Of a DNA stretch of 27,864 bases, positions 1 to 6,871 are shown piece after piece. Below the pieces are notes generated by a model. That model ran no database searches. It saw nothing but the letters and a program-made list of their open reading frames with translations, and was not told the DNA's origin. Position 1 is the stretch's first letter, and the number at the start of each line of letters is the position of its first letter. Source of the stretch: RGIG4097 sp964550635 (GTDB taxonomy: Bacteria > Bacillota > Clostridia > Christensenellales > CAG-917); the NCBI GenBank assembly GCA_964550635.1, contig CAZJZV010000019.1, positions 1-27,864 on the forward strand. Reading direction: 5' to 3'. The position numbers and the translations under genes are program-made.

Positions 1-160
1 CGCAACGGCGGCGAGAACTTCGAGTGCCGAGCTCGACGGACAGTACAAGCGACTGTGCGCACTGTCTTCGCGTAGCGGCGCACACAAAGCGCAGTGGAAT
101 AAGCCGAAACGACGCTTTTCTATGCGAGCGCCGAGTGTTGCCCCCTGCGAACGCAGGCGA
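1..160. other. unassigned sequence upstream of a dispersed repeat
   Basis: No gene is recognised here. Short open frames exist on both strands, but none has a ribosome binding site or a protein family I recognise. The stretch runs directly into the dispersed repeat that starts at 161, so it is probably part of the same intergenic or repeat-derived DNA. A truncated gene end entering from outside the window cannot be excluded. Confidence 0.4.
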
Positions 161-246
161 CGTGGGTTCCCTTTCAAGGGGGAACGTCGATTGGGGAAAC
201 ACGTGAGGAAGGGGGAACTGTGACAAGATATGTTCGCACTCACTCA
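161..246 (+). repeat. dispersed repeat, left copy (inverted relative to 27780-27864)
   Basis: This segment starts CGTGGGTTCCC and contains GGGGAAACACGTGAGGAAGG and a CACTCACT end. It matches the reverse complement of 27780-27864 over about 85 bases with scattered differences. The first part folds as a short hairpin (GTTCCC...GGGAAC). It carries no credible gene. The two copies bracket the window in opposite orientation, and their nature (MITE-like element or other intergenic family) is inference. Confidence 0.75.
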
Positions 247-265
247 ATCATCAACACTACACTAT

Positions 266-295
266 GTCACTCCGAGCGTAGCGTGGGAATCTCCC
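266..295 (+). repeat. short dispersed repeat (TCCGAGCGTAGCG family)
   Basis: The core TCCGAGCGTAGCG followed by GGGAATCTCC recurs nearly identically at 27711-27740. Shorter diverged versions occur at 8258-8286 (reverse orientation) and 15131-15150. All copies lie between genes. Confidence 0.65.
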
Positions 296-360
296 AGAAG
301 GGAAACGATGCTAAAAAGCAATCATTATCCCCCTCCCCGCGCGACGTCGTCAATATTGTA

Positions 361-388
361 TTGAAATTTTCGTCGTTCGTGGTATAAT
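361..388 (+). promoter_or_regulatory. promoter of the ABC transporter operon
   Basis: A TTGAAA -35 (361-366) and a perfect TATAAT -10 (383-388) are separated by 16 bases. Transcription would begin near 394-396, at the edge of the GAGGTG ribosome binding site (395-400), so the leader is only about 10 bases long. Confidence 0.7.
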
Positions 389-405
389 CTTTACGAGGTG
401 ATGAT

Positions 406-1323
406 ATGAACGTAATCGAACTCAAACACGTATCAAAATCTTACGGCAAACGCAAGGTGCTTGACAACGTAAGCTTCTCCGTCGAAAAGGGTGAAGTCTA
501 CGGACTCATTGGGAGAAACGGAGCGGGCAAGACGACCGCTATACGCATACTGTTGGGACTTGCCGATTGTAGCGACGGCGAAGTTTTCATCAACGGCAAG
601 ACGGGCGCGGACTTGACTGCGGAAAGAAAGAAGATAGGCGCAATAATCGACGTGCCGTCTTTTGCGCCGTATATGTCCGCATTCGAGAACGCAAAAGCGG
701 TCGCAATTTCTCTTGGAATAAACGACGATGAGAAGATAAAAAGCGAGTTGAAATTCGTGGGACTGAACCCCGACGACAAACTCAAAGCACGTGCGTTTTC
801 CCTTGGTATGAAACAAAGACTTGCGATTGCAATCGCACTCATCGGAAAGCCTGAAATTCTCGTACTTGACGAGCCTGTCAACGGACTTGACCCGACGGGC
901 ATTTACGAGTTCAGAGAGATCATCACGAAACTCACGAGAGAGCGCGGAGTCACCGTTCTCATCTCGTCTCACTTGCTTGCAGAGTTATCCAAAACTGCAA
1001 CCGCATACGGAGTTATGAACGACGGAAAAATGGTGAACGAACTGCGCGGAAGCGAACTTCAAACGCTTGCAAGACCGTTCATTAAAATTGTCGTTGGCGA
1101 ACTGAAAAAGGGGATTAACGTGTTGATTGAGAACTATAAACCCTATGAATTTGAAATTTTGCCTTTCAACACACTTGCCGTATACAACCTTGAAAAAGGT
1201 GTTGGCGGAGTCGCTCAACTCTTCCAAGAAAACGGAGTCCCGGTGCTTAGCATATCACAACAAGACGGCGACCTTGAGTCCGCTTTTATCTCGATGATGG
1301 GAGGTGTCGCAAATGAAAACTAA
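406..1323 (+). CDS. ABC transporter ATP-binding protein (BcrA/ABC-2 type)
   Basis: This is the ATPase subunit of an ABC-2 type exporter, acting at the cytoplasmic face of the membrane. In the 305-residue product the Walker A motif GRNGAGKT is at residues 36-43, the signature SLGMKQR at 132-138, Walker B ILVLDEP at 151-157, and the switch histidine at 189 (SSHLL). The SLGMKQR form of the signature is typical of the bacitracin/lantibiotic-resistance (BcrA) and Na+-export families. The start is fixed by GAGGTG five bases upstream of ATG 406. The gene overlaps the downstream permease gene by 11 bases, which implies translational coupling. The substrate cannot be read from sequence; peptide antibiotic resistance or another export role is possible. 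Confidence 0.93.
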   Translation: MNVIELKHVSKSYGKRKVLDNVSFSVEKGEVYGLIGRNGAGKTTAIRILLGLADCSDGEVFINGKTGADLTAERKKIGAIIDVPSFAPYMSAFENAKAVAISLGINDDEKIKSELKFVGLNPDDKLKARAFSLGMKQRLAIAIALIGKPEILVLDEPVNGLDPTGIYEFREIITKLTRERGVTVLISSHLLAELSKTATAYGVMNDGKMVNELRGSELQTLARPFIKIVVGELKKGINVLIENYKPYEFEILPFNTLAVYNLEKGVGGVAQLFQENGVPVLSISQQDGDLESAFISMMGGVANEN

Positions 1324-2128
1324 CACCTTTTCTTCTCTCTTCAAATCGGACTTGTACCGCCTGACTCATCTCAAATGCGTGTACGTCGCACCCGTGATTA
1401 TGCTTGTGATGATCATCATCAATTATTCTCTATTATGGTTTGAATCCGCCTATCTCGGCGGTGCGGAAATCCCCGAAGAAATTATGGGCACTTTGGTGAC
1501 GGGGCGCCACCTGCTTTTCGGCGCAGGCTCCTATATCGATGTCGGTTTGTTTATGGCAATCATATGCGGAATTTTCATCGGCGGAGAGTTTGCGACAGGC
1601 ACCGCAAGACTGTCTATCGCAAGGGGTGCAAATCGCATTGAGTTTTATCTCTCGAAGTGGCTCGTTCTCTCTCTGCTCGCAACCGCCTATACCCTTGCGG
1701 CATTCCTTATCTGCGGATTTTTATCCGCGGTGAGCGGTGGCTACGGACACGTTTTCGACGGAGCGGAATTTGCCCTTCTTCTTCGTGCTATCGCACTCCA
1801 AATTCTCATAGCAATCGCATCGACGAGCGTATTCGTATTTCTCTCGTTTTTGACTCGCACTCAAGGCTCTACAATCGGTGTTGCAATCGCGATTTATATC
1901 ATCGTGAGCGTCGTATCCGAAGTTGTCGTCTTGCTCGCGACTTTGAATGCAAAACCCGAACTTATGCGGTTTGCCACGTTCACTCCGTCACAACAGTTGT
2001 CGACCGCATGTTCCTATCTCCCCTACTCAACGAGCGAAGTTTTGCAAGTCGTGCTAATTCCGTTTGCCTATATTGCGGCAACTCTCGGAATAGGACTCCC
2101 CGTATTCCTGAAACGCGACGTGAAGTAA
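1313..2128 (+). CDS. ABC-2 family transporter permease
   Basis: This is the membrane partner of the preceding ATPase. It has 271 residues with about six hydrophobic spans, including an N-terminal one around residues 20-40 followed by the extracellular loop usual for ABC-2 permeases. The C-terminal span ends close to the stop. The start chosen is ATG 1313, preceded at good spacing by GGGAGG; GTG 1304 lies inside that ribosome binding site and is less likely. The reading frame overlaps the ATPase stop by 11 bases. The gene is followed by a small-hairpin array and the SRP RNA terminator, so the operon appears to contain only these two genes. The permease sequence is too divergent to assign a substrate. 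Confidence 0.88.
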   Translation: MKTNTFSSLFKSDLYRLTHLKCVYVAPVIMLVMIIINYSLLWFESAYLGGAEIPEEIMGTLVTGRHLLFGAGSYIDVGLFMAIICGIFIGGEFATGTARLSIARGANRIEFYLSKWLVLSLLATAYTLAAFLICGFLSAVSGGYGHVFDGAEFALLLRAIALQILIAIASTSVFVFLSFLTRTQGSTIGVAIAIYIIVSVVSEVVVLLATLNAKPELMRFATFTPSQQLSTACSYLPYSTSEVLQVVLIPFAYIAATLGIGLPVFLKRDVK

Positions 2129-2133
2129 ATCGG

Positions 2134-2228
2134 GTGATATTTCGGCTATGCCGAAGTGATATTGCATAAGCAGTGATATTTCTTCTTTGAAGAAGTTATA
2201 TTGCTATCGCATTTTTGGGGTATGCCCC
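2134..2228 (+). repeat. array of tiny hairpins separated by GTGATATT spacers
   Basis: Short perfect hairpins alternate with a near-constant octamer. TTCGGC-TAT-GCCGAA (2141-2155) is followed by GTGATATT (2156-2163). A minimal TGC-ATAA-GCA hairpin follows, then GTGATATT (2173-2180), then TTCTTC-TTT-GAAGAA (2180-2194), then the variant GTTATATT (2195-2202). The array ends with GGGG-TATG-CCCC (2217-2228). Stem sequences differ while the spacer is kept. It lies directly after the ABC operon stop. It has the same architecture as 27531-27702 but a different spacer. Confidence 0.7.
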
Positions 2229-2247
2229 ACCCGCTTTAACACCAAAA

Positions 2248-2279
2248 CAAAAATCACTCCCTTTCGAGAGTGATTTTTG
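2248..2279 (-). terminator. terminator of the SRP RNA gene
   Basis: A perfect 12-bp stem (2248-2259 with 2268-2279) encloses an 8-base loop. Read on the minus strand it ends in a T-rich tail (GATTTTTGTTTT), immediately after the 3' end of the SRP RNA. It can also act on transcripts from the ABC operon on the plus strand. Confidence 0.85.
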
Positions 2280-2282
2280 TAT

Positions 2283-2548
2283 ACTGTGCACCGTCTCCGA
2301 CAGTGTGTACCGAAGCGGTAGCCGAATAGGTGGCTCCTCCAAAGTTTCCCCGTGGCACACAAGTCTATTCGCTTAGTGCTGCTGCGGTCAAGCTCTGACA
2401 CGGTTCACGACGACTCATTGCACAGGACCTTGCTATCAACACTCCTTGTTCGACGCAGCCAACCATACGCAAAGCCTCGGACGGCGTTCAACACTGCTAT
2501 GGCGGATTGCAGTTTACAGGGCACCGCCAACTCCCCGTTTAGCACAGC
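2283..2548 (-). ncRNA. ffs: signal recognition particle RNA, large (Alu-containing) bacterial type
   Basis: The minus strand closely follows Bacillus-type scRNA. Near the 5' end, GGTGCCCTGTA and CTGCAATCCGC are recognisable Alu-domain elements. In the middle, GGTCCTGTGCAA is followed by GTGTCAG and GCAGCAGC, the M-domain (Ffh) binding helix. The ends pair (CTGTGC at the 5' end with GCACAG at the 3' end), giving about 266 nt, the usual size of Alu-containing SRP RNAs in Firmicutes. Its own promoter (2555-2583) and terminator (2248-2279) frame it. The apical loop is not the usual GGAA: the bases between the helix strands read AGC-TTGACC-GCA, a URRC-like (TGAC) loop. The exact ends are inferred from promoter spacing and terminal pairing. 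Confidence 0.93.
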
Positions 2549-2554
2549 GTTAGT

Positions 2555-2583
2555 ATTATATCATCACGGCAATTATTTTGCAA
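2555..2583 (-). promoter_or_regulatory. promoter of the SRP RNA gene
   Basis: On the minus strand there is TTGCAA (2583-2578), 17 bases, then perfect TATAAT (2560-2555). Transcription would start about 7 bases on, at about 2548, matching the paired 5' end of the RNA. Confidence 0.8.
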
Positions 2584-2600
2584 CAAAAATTATTTGCATA

Positions 2601-2629
2601 TTGATTTCGCTTTTTTATTGTGCTAAAAT
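2601..2629 (+). promoter_or_regulatory. promoter of the pyridoxal kinase-family gene
   Basis: TTGATT (2601-2606), a 17-base spacer and TAAAAT (2624-2629) with an upstream TG (extended -10). It is back to back with the SRP RNA promoter; the two -35 boxes are only 17 bases apart. Confidence 0.7.
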
Positions 2630-2664
2630 ATATAGTTGAAAAGTAAACTTATACGAGGTTAGAC

Positions 2665-3510
2665 ATGCACGCACGTATACTCACAATTCAAGACTATTCC
2701 TCAATCGGTCGTTGCTCATTGACGGCGGCACTCCCCATACTCTCCGCTTGCGGACACGACGCGGTCGGACTTCCCACTGCTCTGCTCTCCACTCAAACCG
2801 CAGGCATCACGGGCTTTACGTTCAACGATTTAGGCTCGAATATGCTCCCTAGTTTCCGCCACTGGATGAGTTTAGGGATCAAATTCGACTGCCTTTACAC
2901 AGGCTTTATCGGCACTATGGAAACAGTCAACGCAACCCTTGAAATCGCAAAGGAACTCAAAAAGCAAGGCACTCTCATTGCGATAGACCCTGCTTGCGCG
3001 GAAGGCGGCAAACTCTACTCCATTTTCGATGAAGAATACAAGGATAAGATTTTTGAACTTTGCGCACTTGCGGACATAGTCATGCCCAACTTCACCGAAG
3101 GCAAAATGCTTGCAGACATCGCAATCGACCTTGAACCGACGGTTGACAACGCTACGATGATTTTGAAAATTCTCGACCACAAGGGTTACAAGAAAGTTTT
3201 GTTGAGCGGTATCATCGACGACGACAAGCAAGGCACCGCATCCCTTGTCGATGGCAAGATTTCTTTCCAATACAACGAGAATTTCAATGAGTATATACAC
3301 GGCGCGGGCGACTGCCTGTCCTCCGCATTCATCGGGAAATATATGGCGGGACAATCATTTGAAAAAGCGGCGCAATCCGCGGTTGATTTCTGCCACGACT
3401 GCATCGGCATTTCTCTGAAAGAGAAAGTCGACCTGCGTTTCGGACTTTTGATCGAACGCGCACTCCCCTCTCTCATAAGACCGCAACCGCAAAAACGCAC
3501 CCGCAAGTAG
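2665..3510 (+). CDS. pyridoxal/pyridoxamine kinase-family protein (PfkB-like)
   Basis: Predicted ATP-dependent kinase of the ribokinase-like fold, closest to PdxK/PdxY (pyridoxal, pyridoxine or pyridoxamine phosphorylation in the vitamin B6 salvage pathway, cytoplasm). The 281-residue length is normal. Visible signatures are the N-terminal IQDYSSIGRCSL segment (pyridoxal kinases show a similar SxxGxxS pattern), IDPA at 107-110, PNFTE at 141-145, and the anion-hole/catalytic motif GAGD at 213-216 with the catalytic Asp216. Most pyridoxal kinases carry GTGD; GAGD also occurs in the wider family, so hydroxymethylpyrimidine or another small alcohol remains a possible substrate. GAGGTT precedes ATG 2665. 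The gene stands alone and ends before a bidirectional terminator. Confidence 0.85.
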   Translation: MHARILTIQDYSSIGRCSLTAALPILSACGHDAVGLPTALLSTQTAGITGFTFNDLGSNMLPSFRHWMSLGIKFDCLYTGFIGTMETVNATLEIAKELKKQGTLIAIDPACAEGGKLYSIFDEEYKDKIFELCALADIVMPNFTEGKMLADIAIDLEPTVDNATMILKILDHKGYKKVLLSGIIDDDKQGTASLVDGKISFQYNENFNEYIHGAGDCLSSAFIGKYMAGQSFEKAAQSAVDFCHDCIGISLKEKVDLRFGLLIERALPSLIRPQPQKRTRK

Positions 3511-3660
3511 CACGATGATTTCGTTTCAAACACAAAATCGCAACGTTTGAAAAATCGTCAAACTGCAATTTTGTTCGCAAAGAAAAAACACCGACAAAAC
3601 AACGGGAAAACCTACTAAAAATCAAAACAAACTAACTTCAAACCTAATATTACAGAAATG

Positions 3661-3690
3661 AAAAAGCGCACTCGTTTGAGTGCGCTTTTT
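3661..3690. terminator. bidirectional terminator between convergent genes
   Basis: A perfect 13-bp stem AAAAAGCGCACTC / GAGTGCGCTTTTT has a GTTT loop. The A-run and T-run flanks let it serve both the kinase gene (+) and the EF-G-like gene (-), whose stop is at 3704. Confidence 0.9.
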
Positions 3691-3703
3691 GAACTTATTG
3701 AGA

Positions 3704-5770
3704 TTATTTCTTTGCCGCCGCTTCTTCTTTGCGTTTCTTTGCGTCTTCGATGATTTTCGCGTTTGCGGAGCCGGGGACTTCTTCGTATCTTGCGAGTTCC
3801 ATAGTGAAACGTCCTCTGCCTTGAGTCATCGAACGAAGGTCGGTTGCGTAACGGAACATTTCCGCTTGAGGCACTTCTGCGGTGATGACTTGTTTTGCGC
3901 CTTCCGCGTCGGTGAAGAGAATACGACCTCTACGCTTGTTCATATCGCCGAGAATGTCGCCGAGATAATCGGACGGAACGGTGATTTTTGCGGTCATGAT
4001 AGGTTCAAGGAAGCAAGGAGATGCTTTTGCACATGCGTCTTCGTAGGAGAGTTTCGCCGCGATGACGAATGCAATTTCTTTACTATCGACGGGGTGATAC
4101 TTGCCATCGTAAAGGGTTGCTTTGAGGTTGACCATGGGATAACCTGCGAGAACGCCTTCTTTGATTGCTTCTCTGAGTCCTTTTTCGACTGCGGGAATGA
4201 ATTGTCTGGGGACTGCGCCGCCGACGATTGCGTCGACAAATTCAAATTCGCCGTCTTCCGCACCGGGTTCGAACTTGATCCAAACGTCACCGAATTGACC
4301 TGCGCCACCCGATTGTTTCTTATGTTTGCCTTCTGCGGACGCTTCTTTGCGGATAGTTTCCTTGTATGCGACTCTGGGTTCAGACCAACTAATGTCGATA
4401 CCGAGTTTGTTCTTGACTCTCTTGCACATAATGTCGAGCTGTGCTTCGCCAAGACCGCTGATGAGGACGTCACCGGTGACGACGTTCTTTTCGACTTTGA
4501 AGGTTGCGTCTTCGTCTTGCATCTTGATAAGACCTTGGATTGCCTTTTCCTCGTCCTTATTTGCAGAGACTGCGTAGGAGATGACGGGTTGAGGGAATTC
4601 GATCTTTTCGTATGCGAGTTTGAATTCGGGATTGGAGAGAGTGTCGTTAGTGTTGGTGTAGACGAGTTTTGCAAGTGCGCCGATGTCGCCTGCTTCGAGG
4701 ACGTCGACTGCTTCTTGTTTCTTGCCTTTGAGGACGTAGAGTGCGCCTGCTTTTTCGGTTTTTTCCGCGGTGTTGTTGTACATTGCGTCACCGCTTTGGA
4801 GTTTGCCGCTCATAACCTTGAAGATGAGAAGTTTGCCGACGTACGGGTCAACGATGGATTTGAAGACTTGTGCGCTGAAAGGTGCGTTGGAATCGCATGC
4901 GATTTCCTTGCTTTCTCCGCCGACGACCGCCTTGGGACGACGTGCTTTTGCGGGATTGGGAAGATAATCGACGATTTTGTCAAGAAGGCTAACAACACCG
5001 GTGGAAGTGGTTGCATTGCCTGCCATAAGGGGAATGAATGCGTCGGTTGCGATTGCGGTGTGGACGCCGACTTGAATTTCTTCTGCGGTGAATTCTTCGC
5101 CATCGAAGAACTTCATCATAAGGTCTTCGTCGGTTTCTGCGACCATTTCGATGAGTTTGCCCTTGCATTCTTCTGCTTTTGCGAGAAGGTCCGCGGGGAC
5201 TGCCATATCTTTGCCGTTGAGGTCTACGCCTTTGCCGGTGAATACGTCGACTGCGCCAACCATCTTACCGCCTTCGATGATAGGAAGCTCGATAGGAATG
5301 ACTTTGCTATATTTTGCGGTGATTGCGTCGACGGTGCCAAAGAAGTCGCTATTTTCTTTGTTGATTGCGTTGACGAAGATGAATGCGGGAACTTCTTTTT
5401 CAAAGCACATTTCGAGTGCTTTCTCGGTGCCGACGGTGAGAGAACCGCTTGCGGACGTCACGACGATTGCGCTATCTGCCGCGTGAAGTGCCGCGACCAT
5501 TTCGCCTTCGAAGTCGAAGAAGCCGGGAACGTCGAGAATATTGATTTTGGTGTCACGGTGAATTGCGTACGCAAGACCCATGCTGATTGATATTTTACGC
5601 TTGATTTCTTCGTCGTCGAAGTCCATCGTGGAGTTGCCGTCGTCGACTTTGCCAAGACGATCCACCGTCTTCGTTGCGAACAACATTGCTTCGGCGAGGG
5701 AAGTTTTGCCTTCACCGGAGTGACCGATGAGAGCTACGTTACGGATAAAATCTGTAGAGAATGCTTTCAT
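3704..5770 (-). CDS. EF-G-like translational GTPase with degenerate G4 motif
   Basis: A 688-residue protein with full EF-G architecture: a GTPase domain, an OB-like domain II and the C-terminal ribosome-binding domains (EF-G domain IV-type GGAVPRQFIPAVEKG and the domain V region ending in MTQGRGRFTMEL). It belongs to the EF-G paralog group found beside canonical FusA in many clostridia, not to FusA itself. G1 is GHSGEGKT (16-23), the effector RGITI is replaced by KRKISI, and G3 is DVPGFFDF (80-87), so the catalytic His of DTPGH is Phe. The G4 motif NKxD, which sets guanine specificity, reads NAIN (134-137). Loss of the G3 His is, from memory, usual in this paralog group; loss of NKxD is not. 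GAGGTA precedes ATG 5770, and a promoter lies at 5801-5829. Single-gene transcript; function is uncertain. Confidence 0.9.
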   Translation of the reverse strand: MKAFSTDFIRNVALIGHSGEGKTSLAEAMLFATKTVDRLGKVDDGNSTMDFDDEEIKRKISISMGLAYAIHRDTKINILDVPGFFDFEGEMVAALHAADSAIVVTSASGSLTVGTEKALEMCFEKEVPAFIFVNAINKENSDFFGTVDAITAKYSKVIPIELPIIEGGKMVGAVDVFTGKGVDLNGKDMAVPADLLAKAEECKGKLIEMVAETDEDLMMKFFDGEEFTAEEIQVGVHTAIATDAFIPLMAGNATTSTGVVSLLDKIVDYLPNPAKARRPKAVVGGESKEIACDSNAPFSAQVFKSIVDPYVGKLLIFKVMSGKLQSGDAMYNNTAEKTEKAGALYVLKGKKQEAVDVLEAGDIGALAKLVYTNTNDTLSNPEFKLAYEKIEFPQPVISYAVSANKDEEKAIQGLIKMQDEDATFKVEKNVVTGDVLISGLGEAQLDIMCKRVKNKLGIDISWSEPRVAYKETIRKEASAEGKHKKQSGGAGQFGDVWIKFEPGAEDGEFEFVDAIVGGAVPRQFIPAVEKGLREAIKEGVLAGYPMVNLKATLYDGKYHPVDSKEIAFVIAAKLSYEDACAKASPCFLEPIMTAKITVPSDYLGDILGDMNKRRGRILFTDAEGAKQVITAEVPQAEMFRYATDLRSMTQGRGRFTMELARYEEVPGSANAKIIEDAKKRKEEAAAKK

Positions 5771-5800
5771 TACTTTACCTCAATAAGTTAATTCTTATCT

Positions 5801-5829
5801 ATGATACAATAATTGACGAAACTTGGCAA
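5801..5829 (-). promoter_or_regulatory. promoter of the EF-G-like gene
   Basis: On the minus strand TTGCCA (5829-5824), 17 bases, then TATCAT (5806-5801). This gives a leader of about 25-30 bases ahead of the GAGGTA ribosome binding site. Confidence 0.65.
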
Positions 5830-5901
5830 GCAAAAATTACCCGTCGAAAAACCTTTTTTCAAAAAAGTAAATTTATTTTGCTCTCCGTCATACATTGGAC
5901 T

Positions 5902-6606
5902 ATGTTGACAATCGGGGTGTACGATAGCGGAATAGGCGGACTTACCACGCTGAAAGAATTGATAAGAGTGTTAGGCGGTGGGAAATTCGTCTATTTTGCG
6001 GACAACGCGAATATGCCTTTCGGCACGAAGAGCGAAGAAACATTAAAACCGATAATCACCGCCCACCTTGAAAGACTGCGCAACCTATCCGACTTGCAAG
6101 TGGTCGCATGCAACACCGCGTCCACGCTAATCGAGCCGAAAGATATGATATTGCTCAAACCACAACTTGAAAACCACACCCCCGAAAACACCCTTATCCT
6201 TGCGACACCGTCAACGTTGAAAAGCGTAAAAGCGAAAGAAAAAGGCTACGAAACTGCGGACGTGAAAGAACTTGCAACGCTTGTGGAAATCGTTGCTAGT
6301 TTGTCTTTCAAACGCAGACGATTGGATTTCACCGAACTCTATCCCTATCTCGTCCGCAAACTACACGACAAAAGCGACAAAACCGATATTCTAATTGGGT
6401 GTTCTCACTACGTTTACATTGAAAATATCGTGAAAACTATTGCAAAATCCGCGCAATTAGACGACGGAAATCAACGTGTATTGAATTGTGTTTTGGAAAG
6501 CGTAAAGCGGACGGACGAAAAATCGAGCGTAAAATACGTTTTCAGTGGCACCGACGAGAGCGCAAAATATCAATGGTTGCTCTCCGAACTACTCAAAAAC
6601 GACTGA
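5902..6606 (+). CDS. murI: glutamate racemase-like protein, short and divergent
   Basis: Glutamate racemase converts L- to D-glutamate for peptidoglycan using two catalytic cysteines. Both are visible: ACNTAS with Cys70 and GCSHY with Cys167, plus the N-terminal GVYDSGIGGL with Asp8 and Ser9. From ATG 5902 the protein has 234 residues, about 30 fewer than typical MurI. The GVIEPG-type segment that normally follows the first cysteine is not recognisable, and the usual ARxPYG reads ANMPFG. The open frame extends upstream to 5761, but that part covers the divergent EF-G promoter and is basic, unrelated sequence, so ATG 5902 directly before the conserved start is preferred, although no clear ribosome binding site precedes it. 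It may be an active minimal racemase or a diverged paralog. Confidence 0.75.
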   Translation: MLTIGVYDSGIGGLTTLKELIRVLGGGKFVYFADNANMPFGTKSEETLKPIITAHLERLRNLSDLQVVACNTASTLIEPKDMILLKPQLENHTPENTLILATPSTLKSVKAKEKGYETADVKELATLVEIVASLSFKRRRLDFTELYPYLVRKLHDKSDKTDILIGCSHYVYIENIVKTIAKSAQLDDGNQRVLNCVLESVKRTDEKSSVKYVFSGTDESAKYQWLLSELLKND

Positions 6607-6871
6607 TTTTCAAAGAAAACTCTACCAAAGTATAAACGCTTGTTTTCGATATTCTAACGATATATCTTTTGCATTATTAAGGTGTGTTACGGTTTCAAAT
6701 TGTCTGCTTTCTACGCTCAATCGCGTAGATTAAAACACCATATTTTCAATGTTAAAATTTTCAGTTAAAATCGTATGCTTTCATCGCAGTTCAATCAACT
6801 TGCTTTTTGCGCCTTAACGTTTGAGATTGTTAATAGACTTGTTTTCATAATCAAACTATCCGTTGCACGTG

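Noticed and set aside
24..206. 60-residue open frame at the left end
   Set aside because: It has no ribosome binding site, and its second half is the dispersed repeat.
1304..1312. GTG 1304 as start of the permease
   Set aside because: It lies inside the GGGAGGTG ribosome binding site that serves ATG 1313.
2352..2639. 95-residue open frame over the SRP RNA gene
   Set aside because: It lies on the opposite strand of a well-supported structural RNA and its promoter.
3680..5590. 636-residue open frame on the plus strand opposite the EF-G-like gene
   Set aside because: It is Cys/Phe-rich with no recognisable domain and no ribosome binding site, and is antisense to a clearly conserved gene; codon bias of the real gene keeps the opposite frame open.
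6607..6871. possible small gene or RNA between murI and gpr
   Set aside because: AT-rich sequence without a ribosome binding site, promoter pair or stable hairpin that I could support.
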